Made by a program: the position numbers and the translations under genes. Shown here piece by piece: positions 18,055 to 26,237 of a stretch of 64,000 nucleotides of DNA (positions are counted from its first letter, which is position 1; each line of letters opens with the position of its first letter). Source of the DNA: an uncultured Oxalobacter sp. (lineage in GTDB: Bacteria > Pseudomonadota > Gammaproteobacteria > Burkholderiales > Burkholderiaceae_D); contig CAKRSU010000005.1 in the NCBI GenBank assembly GCA_934401755.1, positions 23,521 through 87,520 of the forward strand. The letters are read 5' to 3'. The notes beneath the pieces were generated by a model. That model made no database searches, was not told where the DNA came from, and saw only the letters and a program-made list of their open reading frames with translations.

Positions 18055-19250
18055 AGTGAAATATTGATTCCTCTGCCTTTTCGTAAAATATACCCGTTTA
18101 GGCTATACCGGATTGCGTCTACCACGTGATTGTTAGCATCTTCGATGATCGGCAAAACCTCGTTAGTACGCTTGTCTATCTTGTATTTGTAAAGCCTCAT
18201 TTCTTCTGCGGCGTGCTTACATCGCTCATGAATAATGATTTTTTTAAAGCCTTTTAAATAAGCAATACCATCTTCAACAGAGCCCTGCCATTTCTTAGCG
18301 CCGTCAATCCGAAAATGCTCTTTCTTTTTGAGGTAAGAAATAGTCTCTGGTCTTGCTGCATCTGCCCAGATAGGCCATTTACGTGATCCTGGCACTTGAT
18401 CGTAAAGCGATGCTAATTCAGTAATCTCAACCCCTACGCCATAAGCTTCATAATCGACATAGAGATTGCCGTTCAACATAAAACAACGAACTAGTGTTGA
18501 TGGGTCTTTTGCAAATCCAAAGTCAGCGCCAAAAAATAATCGGTCAGCTTGTTGCCATAAATCGTCAGGAAACGCTTCAACACGATATTTACCGTTAAAT
18601 ATGACCGCTTCAGTAATCGTTAATGGTTTGCCGAGCCAAACATGCTCGTAAGCACCATAGTCAGACTCTTTCAAAAACTCCATTTCTTGTCGAAGCACTT
18701 CTGGAAACCATGGGTTGTCCATATAATTAACTTCGACATCGACGCAATTTGGCGGCTTATTGGTAACGAAACGTTTGTAGGTTGGGGCTTCTGTATCAAG
18801 CGGATTCCATGTTAGCCAAATTTCTGAATTTTCTTTACGAATCGTTGGAATTAAAATATCCCAGCTTTCCTTACTGACAGTCTGGGCTTCTTCAATCCAT
18901 GCTAGATCGATACCTTCAGTTGATTTAATGCCTTGTGGGTCAAAGCGAAGCCCTTTGAAGATAAACTCAGAGCCATTCATGCCTCTAATTGATGATTGTG
19001 TAATATCAAAATAACGAGAAAGCCCTAAATCATCAATCTGATCTGACAGCAACTTATGAACAGAGTCTTTAATTGTGTTTTGTACTTCACGCCCGCATAA
19101 AATCCTAAGTTGATTTTGATACGAAAGAATGATTAAAGCTCGAGCGACATTAACAGACTTACCAGAACCTCGACCACCCCTTAAACTTTTATACCGAAAC
19201 GGTTGAAAGAGCACGGATAGCTTGGGTGGAAATTCAATCCTTTTTTTCAT
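18051..19250 (-). CDS. terL: Terminase large subunit
   Basis: A 399-residue ATPase-nuclease that pumps DNA into the prohead. Walker A is GGRGSGKS (about residues 25-32) and Walker B is DLAWIEEAQ (about 119-127). The coupling motif LTWNP follows. C-terminal nuclease acids are probably D in FFGADFGF and D in [10 protein letters not shown] place the start at ATG 19250 because the N-terminus then fits terminases; the longer frame adds 35 residues translated from the small terminase gene. It overlaps the small terminase by 17 bases. Confidence 0.9.
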   Translation of the reverse strand: MKKRIEFPPKLSVLFQPFRYKSLRGGRGSGKSVNVARALIILSYQNQLRILCGREVQNTIKDSVHKLLSDQIDDLGLSRYFDITQSSIRGMNGSEFIFKGLRFDPQGIKSTEGIDLAWIEEAQTVSKESWDILIPTIRKENSEIWLTWNPLDTEAPTYKRFVTNKPPNCVDVEVNYMDNPWFPEVLRQEMEFLKESDYGAYEHVWLGKPLTITEAVIFNGKYRVEAFPDDLWQQADRLFFGADFGFAKDPSTLVRCFMLNGNLYVDYEAYGVGVEITELASLYDQVPGSRKWPIWADAARPETISYLKKKEHFRIDGAKKWQGSVEDGIAYLKGFKKIIIHERCKHAAEEMRLYKYKIDKRTNEVLPIIEDANNHVVDAIRYSLNGYILRKGRGINISL

Positions 19251-19599
19251 TCGGAAAAACAATTTCAAGCGCAGGAGGAGAAAGAGGAGTGCCATCTGCA
19301 CCTGTAATTTCAGTTCGGTTGATAGATCGCCATTTGCCGTTACCGCGATTGACAAGATAAAATATCGCAGCCGTTACATTACCTTCCTTTGCTTTTTTAA
19401 AAAGAGCGTTTTCAATGGTTGCCAACCCTTTTGCTTGCCCTCTTTTTATAGCTTCCGTAATTTCAGGATTTTCTTTGCGCTTGTTATAGAAAGTTTTTGA
19501 CGAGATTCTCAAATTCAAACAAATCTCTTCATAACTACATCCAACAGCCGCAAGCGCTTCGACTTTTTCAATGTCGATTTGAATTCTTTCTCTAGCCAT
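19234..19599 (-). CDS. terS: Terminase small subunit
   Basis: A 121-residue protein with an N-terminal helix-turn-helix ([20 protein letters not shown], about residues 20-39) and a C-terminal helix region containing [19 protein letters not shown]. It should bind the packaging site and recruit the large subunit. It overlaps the methyltransferase stop by 8 bases and the large subunit start by 17. Confidence 0.82.
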   Translation of the reverse strand: MARERIQIDIEKVEALAAVGCSYEEICLNLRISSKTFYNKRKENPEITEAIKRGQAKGLATIENALFKKAKEGNVTAAIFYLVNRGNGKWRSINRTEITGADGTPLSPPALEIVFPNEKKD

Positions 19600-20813
19600 T
19601 GCCTAACTCATTAAATTTTATGCCGTCATCTCGAACGGCTTCTTTACCTGTTAAGTTTTGCCATCGCTTAATAATGACATCGCAATACTTTGGATCTAAT
19701 TCCATTAATCGCGCTTTTCGCTTGGTTTGTTCGCACGCAATTAAAGTTGTTCCACTGCCGCCAAATGCATCAAAAACAATATCGCTTTTTTTGGAGCTGT
19801 TTTCGATTTGATATTGAAATAATTCGACAGGCTTCATTGTTGGATGTTCGCCATTACGAGACGGATTATCGAACTCTAATATAGTGGTTTGACTTCTGTC
19901 GCTATACCAATTGTGTGCTTCGCCAGACTTCCAGCCATACAAGCATGGCTCATGTCGCCATTGATAATCCTGACGACCAAGAACGAGTTGATTCTTAACC
20001 CATATTAAACACTGACGAACAACCCATTGAACATCTCGACATGCTCCACGAAAGTTGTACCCTTCCGAATCAGCGTGCCAGATATAAAATACCCCCCCCA
20101 GGTTTTAGCACTGAATCAGCGACCGAAAACGCATCTGTTAAGAATTGACGAAACGATGCGTCATCCATTGAATCATTTTGAATCGTTAGTGCGCCATCTG
20201 TTTTGCCTTGATAGGCGACGTTATATGGCGGGTCTGTAATATATAAATCGACTTTTCCAGTCTCACCGTCGAGCAACTTATCGGCATCTTCAAAACTAGT
20301 TGAATCGCCGCACATCAAACGATGTTCACCTAAGATCCATACATCACCCATTTTTGTAACGCATTGTACTGGCGGTTCTGGAACTTCCATTTCATCGACG
20401 TTTGTGTCTGTTGTTTCCTCTAAATCAATCTCATCCAAATCAAAGCCGATAATATCTAAATCAAAATCAGCTTCAGACAATGCTTTTAATTCCAACTTGA
20501 CAAGATTATCATCCCACCCTGAATTTTCAGCGAGCTTGTTGTCGGCAAGAATATAGGCTTTCTTTTGCGTTTCAGTTAAATGAGATTCCAAAATGCACGG
20601 AACATTCGCTAATCCTAATTTTTTAGCCGCCAAAACACGACAATGCCCCGCCAGAATACCGTTATCATTCGAAATAATGACAGGATTTAAGAAGCCAAAC
20701 TCTTTAATAGATGATGCAACCTGTAGAATTTGCTCGTCACTATGTGTTCTTGCGTTGTTGATGTATGGAATTAATTCATCAACAGAACGCACAACTAATT
20801 CAGTTTGTTTCAT
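19592..20813 (-). pseudogene. ParB-domain DNA methyltransferase, frameshifted in a G8 tract
   Basis: Residues about 5-90 form a ParB/Srx-like domain (INNARTHSDEQI, GHCRVLAAKKLG). An adenine/N4-cytosine methyltransferase follows with DPPY (ITDPPYNVAY) and FGGSGTT (DAFGGSGTTLIAC). Reading ends early at a TGA just after a run of eight G (minus strand, plus positions 20092-20099). Removing one G restores LKPGGVFYIWHADSEGYNFR and an open frame to 19592. So the gene is either broken, mis-sequenced, or switched by slippage. ATG 20813 (MKQTEL) is preferred to the earlier ATG inside the terminator hairpin. It opens the late operon before the terminase genes. Confidence 0.85.
20092..20099 (-). repeat. 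Homopolymer G8 tract in the methyltransferase gene
   Basis: Eight consecutive C on the plus strand (G on the coding strand) fall exactly where the frame breaks. Seven G would restore the reading frame. Such tracts can slip during replication. Confidence 0.9.
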
Positions 20814-20825
20814 AAATTGAGATTC

Positions 20826-20850
20826 AAAAAAGCCCGCCATTAAGACGGGC
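20826..20850 (-). terminator. Intrinsic terminator between small membrane gene and late operon
   Basis: A 7-bp stem (20832-20838 with 20844-20850, one G-U) with a 5-nt loop is followed by a T6 run on the minus strand. It ends transcripts from the small genes upstream. Late transcription would have to start within about 15 bases or read through, which fits antitermination control. Confidence 0.78.
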
Positions 20851-20878
20851 AATCAGACAGTTACGTCCTAAGGTAAAT

Positions 20879-21031
20879 TCATTGAAAAGCATTAATAATC
20901 GCCGCAACACCAAAAAGCGTTGCTGGAAAAACAATGACAGAAACAGCAAAATACAGCAGCTTTCGAACTTTAACCGCTTTTTCTAATACTTCTATCACTT
21001 TATCTAAACCTTTAAAATTGTTAGAATTCAA
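20879..21031 (-). CDS. Small single-pass membrane protein (50 aa), paralog family member 2
   Basis: The likely start is TTG 21031, seven bases after an AAAGGAA box; this gives 50 residues and aligns with the other two family members. The motif is NNFKGLDKVIEVL, followed by a basic stretch (KAVKVRK) and a hydrophobic segment (about residues 26-48). The longer frame from 21082 lacks a ribosome site. Function unknown. A terminator follows directly. Confidence 0.6.
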   Translation of the reverse strand: MNSNNFKGLDKVIEVLEKAVKVRKLLYFAVSVIVFPATLFGVAAIINAFQ

Positions 21032-21109
21032 GTATGTTCCTTTCGTGAAACGCCCGCGATTGGAAAGTAGAACGACTGACAATGCGCCAACATTTCAGTC
21101 GTTTGTTTT

Positions 21110-21268
21110 TTATAAAAGCTTATCTATCAAATTGTTTGCAATAGGCGTTATCGAGAAAATAATTACGCATGTTGCAAGAATTGCATAAAACGCAATTTTT
21201 GCGCTTTTATCTTTACTAATAACTTTAAACATGCCCGCTAATCCTTTAAAATTGAATACATGTTTCAT
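21110..21268 (-). CDS. Small single-pass membrane protein (52 aa), paralog family member 3
   Basis: A 52-residue ORF from ATG 21268 behind a CAGGAG box. Its motif FNFKGLAGMFKVI and the following KDKSAK stretch match the protein at 115-273 closely, including identical length. One hydrophobic segment lies at about residues 26-44. It is adjacent to family member 2, as a tandem pair. An 8-bp hairpin (21071-21103) lies between them; its T-rich tail is on the plus strand. Function unknown. Confidence 0.65.
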   Translation of the reverse strand: MKHVFNFKGLAGMFKVISKDKSAKIAFYAILATCVIIFSITPIANNLIDKLL

Positions 21269-21301
21269 AGTTAGCTCCTGTAACAAGTAACTGTGAAAAG
21301 C

Positions 21302-21340
21302 AAAAAAGCCGAGGTGTTGCGAGCACTTCGGCTTTTTGTT
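21302..21340 (-). terminator. Intrinsic terminator after DUF2513-like gene
   Basis: A 10-bp stem (AGCCGAGGTG paired with CACTTCGGCT, one G-U) has T-rich tails on both strands, six T on the minus side. It lies about 12 bases past the stop of the gene at 21352-21741. Confidence 0.78.
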
Positions 21341-21351
21341 TTATGGTTGAT

Positions 21352-21741
21352 TTAAATTTGTTTTATCGTCTGTTCATAAGCAAACGGTATTAGAAACTTT
21401 AATGATAAGAACGATACTTCGATTCCTTTTTCTTCCGCTATCTTGCAAATATGTTCCCAAATGACTCTTGACTGCATTGCTTTGAGCAAATCATGTCCGA
21501 TTTTTGTTAATCTTGGATATCGATATTCGCACATATCTGGCTTTGCGTTGACGCCTCGAATAAAACCGCCGTCAGAGAGTAATTCGAGATACTTATACAT
21601 GATGACTCTATGCTTTTCTGCGTCAATCTTTAAGCACTCAATCTGATAGTCTGTTCTATTCAAATCATCGATAAAATCTTCAAAACATTCTGTCTCAAAA
21701 TACCCCAGAATTGCTTGAATTAAAAACCAGTCGATTCTCAT
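21352..21741 (-). CDS. DUF2513-like winged-helix protein
   Basis: A 129-residue protein resembling DUF2513. It has an N-terminal helix MRIDWFLIQAILGYFE, a central HRVIMYKYLELLSDGGFIRG segment and the RLTKIGHDLLKAMQS signature (about residues 76-90). The fold resembles a winged helix. DUF2513 proteins are common in prophages and have no established role. The gene is bounded by terminators. Confidence 0.68.
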   Translation of the reverse strand: MRIDWFLIQAILGYFETECFEDFIDDLNRTDYQIECLKIDAEKHRVIMYKYLELLSDGGFIRGVNAKPDMCEYRYPRLTKIGHDLLKAMQSRVIWEHICKIAEEKGIEVSFLSLKFLIPFAYEQTIKQI

Positions 21742-21751
21742 AAAAAGCCAT

Positions 21752-21783
21752 TAAAAAAGCCCCAAATCTTTAAATTTGGAGCT
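21752..21783 (-). terminator. Intrinsic terminator after the 133-aa ORF
   Basis: A 10-bp stem (21758-21767 with 21774-21783, one mismatch) is followed by T6 on the minus strand. Confidence 0.75.
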
Positions 21784-21875
21784 TCATTTTGTTTTAAGCG
21801 CAATTGTGCACTTTAATAATTAACACCATATTTTAGACGAATTTGTCTAAAAGTCAAGAAAAACGTTATTTTTAT

Positions 21876-22277
21876 TTATTTTCCAAGCAATGCGTAACCA
21901 ATAAGTTCACCTCTCAAATCACTCTCGATCTTTCTTAATCGAATTGCATTTGATGCGTCGGTATATTCTCTTGCATAGACTGTATTGCCAATTTCAAGTT
22001 TCTCTAAAACCCAAAGCTTCCCGTCGTATTTCAAAAGATTAAAAACTTCACCTACCTCCCGATTTTCATGTTTAACAAAATCAGCGTCGATAAATTCTAA
22101 TCCTGTCTCTTTACTTAAAGAGTAAACAATCTTTCCGTCATCAGACTCATTCCACCAGTCTGGTATTCCGTATTCATCCAGTAATAAATCAAGTCGACGA
22201 GGTTGGTCGCATAATTGATTATCGATAACATCCCAAAAACGACGTCCATAGTTATCTACAGCAGAAACAATAAACAC
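21876..22277 (-). CDS. Hypothetical phage protein
   Basis: A 133-residue acidic protein with no recognised family. The predicted start is GTG 22277 with no good ribosome site; the AGAGGAGG box about 40 bases upstream serves another frame, so the true start is uncertain. It contains a Trp-rich stretch (IPDWWNESDDGK) and ends in a helix. It sits between the KilA-N gene and the DUF2513-like gene. Confidence 0.5.
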   Translation of the reverse strand: MFIVSAVDNYGRRFWDVIDNQLCDQPRRLDLLLDEYGIPDWWNESDDGKIVYSLSKETGLEFIDADFVKHENREVGEVFNLLKYDGKLWVLEKLEIGNTVYAREYTDASNAIRLRKIESDLRGELIGYALLGK

Positions 22278-22353
22278 AAAGACATCTTTTGCAAATCTTT
22301 GTAATTAACGGTAATATCCTCCTCTGCAGAGGTTTGTATTGTTCGTGTTCGAG

Positions 22354-23097
22354 TTATATCAGATGTTGGAATCTTTTAGCGTAGTTTTCTGCAATTTGAA
22401 TATGCAGCAAGATTTCGTTAAAGGCGGTCCAACTTCTGGTTGTAACTGCCAAGATTTTCTCGCACTGCTTCAGCACATAGTCTGCATCTTCTCTTTTGAG
22501 ATTTTGCAGACTCCACACTCTCAATTCTGACAAAGTCGACTGCGCAGGCATCAATCCATCCGCAATATTCTTTGCTGGCAATTTTTCTGGTGCTTTCATC
22601 TGTGCGATATATTCAACCGCTGCATCATACTTTGATGCAGGCAAATCTTTGTATGACGCAATTCTGAAATGATTGTTAAATCTTGACCATGCGCCTGGAC
22701 GAGAGCCTCCGTCGGGAAATTTTTCTGCGATTAGAGTAGCAATTTCACCTTGTTGTGCTTTATTGATTGTGTTTGATGTTGGTACTTGTTGAGCGAGAAA
22801 TACTCGAATGACTTGCAAATGAAACTTTGGAGATATCCATGATGCGTATGCGATGACGAGTTCTTTGCAAGCGTATGTTCCTGGTTGATTTCCTCCTCTT
22901 TTTGTTTTCAAAGACGGAATTCCGTCTATGGCAATTTCGGATATTAAATCCTTTGTTTGTTGATTTTGTAAAAAATATGTTGGTCGATGTTTGTCTAAAC
23001 CACCAGATGCTTTATGCAAATCGTTTAAAGAATACAAATCGTCAACACGATTAATATTTGAATTACAGATGGTAATAGTGTTTGAAGTGTTAGACAT
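22354..23097 (-). CDS. KilA-N domain antirepressor-type protein
   Basis: A 247-residue protein starting at ATG 23097 (MSNTSN) behind CAAGGAG. Residues about 10-115 form a KilA-N DNA-binding domain: YSLNDLHKASGGLDKHRPTY, then GTYACKELVIAYASWISPKF. The C-terminal part is a separate helical region (about 130-245). KilA-N proteins of temperate phages often act as antirepressors. Its upstream region (23098-23330) carries an attenuator-like leader and an overlapping ORF, an arrangement known from icd-ant of P1/P7. Confidence 0.8.
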   Translation of the reverse strand: MSNTSNTITICNSNINRVDDLYSLNDLHKASGGLDKHRPTYFLQNQQTKDLISEIAIDGIPSLKTKRGGNQPGTYACKELVIAYASWISPKFHLQVIRVFLAQQVPTSNTINKAQQGEIATLIAEKFPDGGSRPGAWSRFNNHFRIASYKDLPASKYDAAVEYIAQMKAPEKLPAKNIADGLMPAQSTLSELRVWSLQNLKREDADYVLKQCEKILAVTTRSWTAFNEILLHIQIAENYAKRFQHLI

Positions 23098-23323
23098 TTT
23101 TGACTCCTTGAAATTTTTTGAGAAAGCCACCTGTGTGCGGGCGGTCGGGCGCACTCTCGAGCTTCAAGGTTCTCGCGTTGCAGCTTCCCATTTCTGGTGT
23201 TTTATACTGCATCTCTACCCCGACCATTGAAATGATCGTGTCTAAACAGACATAAAAAAATCGCCAGACTGACGAGGGCGAATATCGCCTTGAAGATTTA
23301 GAGAGGTCTTTAGTATACCTCAT
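23090..23323 (-). CDS. Possible Icd/Ash-like overlapping ORF
   Basis: A 77-codon frame runs across the leader and ends 8 bases inside the KilA-N gene. The part after the hairpin contains MVGVEMQYKTPEMGSCNAR, then HTGGFLKK, resembling the Ash/Icd-type ORFs that sit before phage antirepressor genes. Translation could be coupled to KilA-N. The N-terminal third covers the attenuator hairpins and is unlikely to be coding, so the real product may start later. Low certainty as a protein. Confidence 0.35.
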   Translation of the reverse strand: MRYTKDLSKSSRRYSPSSVWRFFYVCLDTIISMVGVEMQYKTPEMGSCNARTLKLESAPDRPHTGGFLKKFQGVKNV

Positions 23324-23330
23324 TTTTCGT
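23250..23330 (-). promoter_or_regulatory. c4/ash-type attenuator leader A (before KilA-N)
   Basis: Two mutually exclusive hairpins are seen on the minus strand. One is GGCGA/TCGCC with a 3-nt loop (plus 23277-23289). The other is a terminator, TCGCC/GGCGA with an 11-nt loop (23261-23281), followed by T7. They share 23277-23281. The sequence just after the T run (ATGTCTG...TTTCAATGGTCGGG) matches the leaders at 36376 and 38902. This is the pattern of c4-type antisense/attenuation control of antirepressor operons. Confidence 0.6.
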
Positions 23331-23375
23331 CAGTCGTTGGTAAAAACCAAATTTAACTTTTTCGACTTCTTTTAT

Positions 23376-23954
23376 TTATTCATCTTCAAACTCGCCAACA
23401 ATCTTTAAATCTCGCAATATCTCATCAACCTTATCGATAACCACTTGCTCTACGCCTTTTTGTGAGCGAGAACCTCGAAAATACTGCTTAATCGCTTTGT
23501 AATGCTGATACGCTGTAGCTCGTGAGATTCTTGAGCTATCAGCGATAAATTCAATCGGCTTTTTATCGTAATCTCGAGAGAAATATCTACCTGTTATTGC
23601 TGCACGATAATTTGCATCACCGACACGGCAAAACACCGCATCATCAATGCTTTTTGAGAGCGTATTGACTGCCTGTTGCCAATCCGCATTACACACCCAT
23701 CCGCAGCAGCAAGAGCGATGACACGAGCAAGGCAGCTTTGACGGTGAAAATCTTGCGATAACCAGCGATTCTGCAACCTCTCCCAGATCTTTAACAGCAC
23801 GCTTAATACTGCCCGCCTCGCCTGCTCCATTAAGTCCTCCGAGACTTCTTGCTTTCGACGGTTGCATTTCGCATAAATGCGGCGTTGAGATATTTAAACC
23901 GTTGAACTGATAAGCAAAAGCGAGTGCATTATAAGTGCTTTTAAAAAGTGACAT
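23376..23954 (-). CDS. Candidate late regulator (Cys cluster plus helix-turn-helix)
   Basis: A 192-residue protein. Residues about 70-90 hold a cysteine-rich cluster (LPCSCHRSCCCGWVCNADW) that could bind zinc. Residues about 135-157 form a likely helix-turn-helix (ADSSRISRATAYQHYKAIK). It is near the end of the leftward early operon, the usual place for a Q-type antiterminator, and the late operon has terminators that would need read-through. The antiterminator role is inferred from position and motifs. No family match is claimed. Confidence 0.5.
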   Translation of the reverse strand: MSLFKSTYNALAFAYQFNGLNISTPHLCEMQPSKARSLGGLNGAGEAGSIKRAVKDLGEVAESLVIARFSPSKLPCSCHRSCCCGWVCNADWQQAVNTLSKSIDDAVFCRVGDANYRAAITGRYFSRDYDKKPIEFIADSSRISRATAYQHYKAIKQYFRGSRSQKGVEQVVIDKVDEILRDLKIVGEFEDE

Positions 23955-23980
23955 CTACTCTCCAAAGTTTAGGTTATTCG

Positions 23981-24349
23981 TTATTTTTCATCGGGACATT
24001 CTGCTAACAATCCTCGGTCGATTTTGACGATGAAACGAGGGTTATCTTTATCTGGTTTACACTTATGAGACTTCACACTGACAATCTGCTTATCGTTGTA
24101 GTATGCCCATCCTTGCAATGCATCGAGAGCGATTTTGAGCGAGTTATCAACATCAATGCACCTCGCAGATTTCGGTACAATCCAGCACTCAACATCGACA
24201 AAACCAGCTAATTTCGTGATGTGTTTTTGCATGCAAATCAGTCTAACTTCTGCTCTGTATGCTCTCGCTTCTGGCGAGATAAACACACCTCTTGCACTAT
24301 GTCGCCAATAGCGATTTGCGGAAATGGGATACGGTAGAGTGATTTTCAT
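23981..24349 (-). CDS. rusA: RusA-family Holliday junction resolvase
   Basis: A 122-residue protein of the RusA family. It starts with ITLPYPISANRYWRH and carries the RCIDVDNSLKIALDAL motif (about residues 63-78) with the catalytic Asp residues, then YYNDKQIVSVKSHKC. It resolves Holliday junctions during phage recombination. It overlaps the stop of the small gene before it as ATGA. Confidence 0.9.
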   Translation of the reverse strand: MKITLPYPISANRYWRHSARGVFISPEARAYRAEVRLICMQKHITKLAGFVDVECWIVPKSARCIDVDNSLKIALDALQGWAYYNDKQIVSVKSHKCKPDKDNPRFIVKIDRGLLAECPDEK

Positions 24350-24651
24350 AGCACGTATACCTTTTCGAGATATTCAAAATAAGCTTTTGCGTATTCCATT
24401 CCGAATTTTTTATAAAGCCACGCACGCCAGAGGTCGTAGTTTGTATTGCTGAAAAAGCAGGCGTTTTCGATTACGTCAAAGTCGTTGCAATAAAACGGTA
24501 ACAGATCGCCAGCTGACCAGACGTACAACTTAAACCCGTCGTCTTGACGTTCATTTTTTTCAAATGTCACATCCCACACATCTTCGCGTAACGTTTTTTT
24601 GAAAAGCTCAAAAATCTCTTTATCACTCAATCTGCTTAAGAATTTAGTACC
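24346..24651 (-). CDS. Tandem paralog 4 of the xxKFLxRLSD family
   Basis: A 101-residue protein from ATG 24651 with GGAAGA upstream. It begins MGTKFLSRLSDKEIFELFKK and ends with WLYKKFGMEYAKAYFEYLEK. The N- and C-terminal blocks are shared with the next two genes, while the middle is divergent. It overlaps its neighbour by 16 bases. Function unknown. Confidence 0.6.
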   Translation of the reverse strand, partial: GTKFLSRLSDKEIFELFKKTLREDVWDVTFEKNERQDDGFKLYVWSAGDLLPFYCNDFDVIENACFFSNTNYDLWRAWLYKKFGMEYAKAYFEYLEKVYVL

Positions 24652-24920
24652 CATTCTTCTTCCTTTATACCAAAATGGCATTTAAAAAAGGCAATAGCAT
24701 ATTCATTGCCAAATTTTTCAAAAAGCAAAGTAGGCCACGTTCCGTCTTCGAAATAATCACAGTCAAAATCTGTTATTCCGACGATCATGTCACCAAAATA
24801 AACATTAAAATAATTTACCGATCGCTCGACTTTTTTTCGTTCAAGCTCTTCTTCAAAAATCTCTTCAATCAGATCAAAAATCACTTCATCTGTTAGTCGA
24901 TTTAGAAACCTAACGCTCAT
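24636..24920 (-). CDS. Tandem paralog 3 of the xxKFLxRLSD family
   Basis: A 94-residue protein from ATG 24920, which overlaps the upstream stop as ATGA behind GGAGCAAG. It begins MSVRFLNRLTDEVIFDLIEE and has LLFEKFGNEYAIAFFKCHFG near the end. Acidic overall. Same family as its two neighbours. Confidence 0.6.
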   Translation of the reverse strand: MSVRFLNRLTDEVIFDLIEEIFEEELERKKVERSVNYFNVYFGDMIVGITDFDCDYFEDGTWPTLLFEKFGNEYAIAFFKCHFGIKEEEWVLNS

Positions 24921-25222
24921 TTTTCTTGCTCCTCGATACCCCAAAAGTTTCTGAAAAATGCGTCTGAGTACTCTTTGCCAAACTTGCGATACATCGCTCC
25001 GCAAAAACCAACTTGGTTGTTATGCCAGCATTCGCTTTTAAAATCGCTAAATTCGCAAATCACGCCGCAGTCTCTTGTTTTTACGCGCATATACAGAGAA
25101 AAAAGAGAATCTGTTTTAGTAATCTCACAAAGTTTCATTTTTTCTTTGTTACAATGCGTTAAAAGACACGCCATTTCGAACAGCTCTTCATCTGACAATC
25201 TCTTCAAAAACTTAACGCTCAT
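24917..25222 (-). CDS. Tandem paralog 2 of the xxKFLxRLSD family
   Basis: A 101-residue protein beginning MSVKFLKRLSDEELFEMACL and containing AMYRKFGKEYSDAFFRNFWG at the C-terminus. ATG 25222 overlaps the preceding stop as ATGA. Function unknown; these proteins are probably early accessory factors. Confidence 0.6.
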   Translation of the reverse strand: MSVKFLKRLSDEELFEMACLLTHCNKEKMKLCEITKTDSLFSLYMRVKTRDCGVICEFSDFKSECWHNNQVGFCGAMYRKFGKEYSDAFFRNFWGIEEQEK

Positions 25223-25425
25223 TTCGACCTCGCTACTTTGTACCGTGGCATTGAAATTTTGATTTCAATCTCTTTACTGCCATCTTTAATCACCGCAAAA
25301 ACGACTATCGAATGCCCGACTCTTACGACTTTTTTAAGAGTGCTTTCCGGTATTCTCTTAAGACAATTCTTAAAAACTTCTTCATCGCTCGCATCTTTGA
25401 AGTTCTCAATCAATTTTGGCTTCAT
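25219..25425 (-). CDS. Tandem paralog 1 (short form)
   Basis: A 68-residue basic protein, MKPKLIENFKDASDEEVFKN..., whose N-terminus resembles the three following genes, but it lacks their C-terminal KFGxEY block. It overlaps both neighbours as ATGA. Function unknown. Confidence 0.5.
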   Translation of the reverse strand: MKPKLIENFKDASDEEVFKNCLKRIPESTLKKVVRVGHSIVVFAVIKDGSKEIEIKISMPRYKVARSK

Positions 25426-25628
25426 CTCCGCCCCTTCTTTTCGTTCAACGAATAAACACTCTTGCGATTTAAATTGACGCTTGTTTTGATTTTGTCGGCG
25501 ATGAACAAGCGGTCTAGCTCCTCTTGCACATCTTCTTTATCGACTTTAACAATCATTGCGATCTGCTCAAGCGTGAGCGGTTTTGTCGCTTGTTTTAAGA
25601 GCTTTAGAATCTTTTCTCGTGTACTCAT
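25422..25628 (-). CDS. Small winged-helix protein
   Basis: A 68-residue protein with a compact helix-turn-helix: ILKLLKQATKPLTLEQIAMI followed by VDKEDVQEELDRLF and a short wing (KTSVNLNRKSVYSL). It could bind DNA. It overlaps its neighbours by 4 bases at each end. Confidence 0.5.
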   Translation of the reverse strand: MSTREKILKLLKQATKPLTLEQIAMIVKVDKEDVQEELDRLFIADKIKTSVNLNRKSVYSLNEKKGRR

Positions 25629-26236
25629 GCTGTTAACCTCTTAAATTTCAAAACAGGATTTTCTTTCTTACCGCCAGAAAGCAATGCTTGCGCTTTCTGT
25701 TCATCGCCGATCAGCACTGGTGCATTCAGCTGATAGCCGTTTCGCGAGTTATGCGCATTCGCAATTCCGGTTAAAACAGGCTGACACGGCGGAATTTCTT
25801 GACGCATCGCATAGCTGCGGTAACGTGTTTCAAATTCTTTTGCGACAAATGGCCATTCGTCATCGTTTTTCTGACCTAGCGCAATCCAGCCGCCCATATC
25901 AGTTACAACGGCGTGAATGAGGGGGTCATCAAAAACAACGTCTGCGTAAGTACCGATGAGCCGCACAGCTTTATCGACTTTTGCCCAAGCGATCATCGCC
26001 TTGTCTTGGTTTGTGCCGCCGATCAAGCGGATGATATCTGCCGGCTTCGGCATGAATTGACCGTTGTCAGGGTTCTGCACGTGAGCAGAAAAGGCTGCTC
26101 GTATCGCTTCAATGCTGTAGCCCTGCATCGCTTTACACCACAGAGAGACGACAAAATCGGAAATCTTCGGTTTGCCGTACATTTCCGCTAGCGCGGTCAG
26201 CATCGAGGTTAAATCCTGTAAATCCTGTTTCGTCAT
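25625..26236 (-). CDS. DUF6475-like phage replication-associated protein
   Basis: A 203-residue protein with the N-terminal helix bundle LTSMLTALAEMYGKPKISDF and the segment FSAHVQNPDNGQFMPKPADIIRL (in two parts), typical of small phage proteins encoded beside replication initiators. It follows the initiator gene by one base. A helicase-loader-like role is a guess from position. Confidence 0.62.
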   Translation of the reverse strand: MTKQDLQDLTSMLTALAEMYGKPKISDFVVSLWCKAMQGYSIEAIRAAFSAHVQNPDNGQFMPKPADIIRLIGGTNQDKAMIAWAKVDKAVRLIGTYADVVFDDPLIHAVVTDMGGWIALGQKNDDEWPFVAKEFETRYRSYAMRQEIPPCQPVLTGIANAHNSRNGYQLNAPVLIGDEQKAQALLSGGKKENPVLKFKRLTA

Positions 26237-26237
26237 G

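Noticed and set aside
20070..20852. A stand-alone ParB-like gene ending at 20070
   Set aside because: The stop directly follows the G8 tract and the missing methyltransferase half continues one base out of frame, so this is one frameshifted gene.
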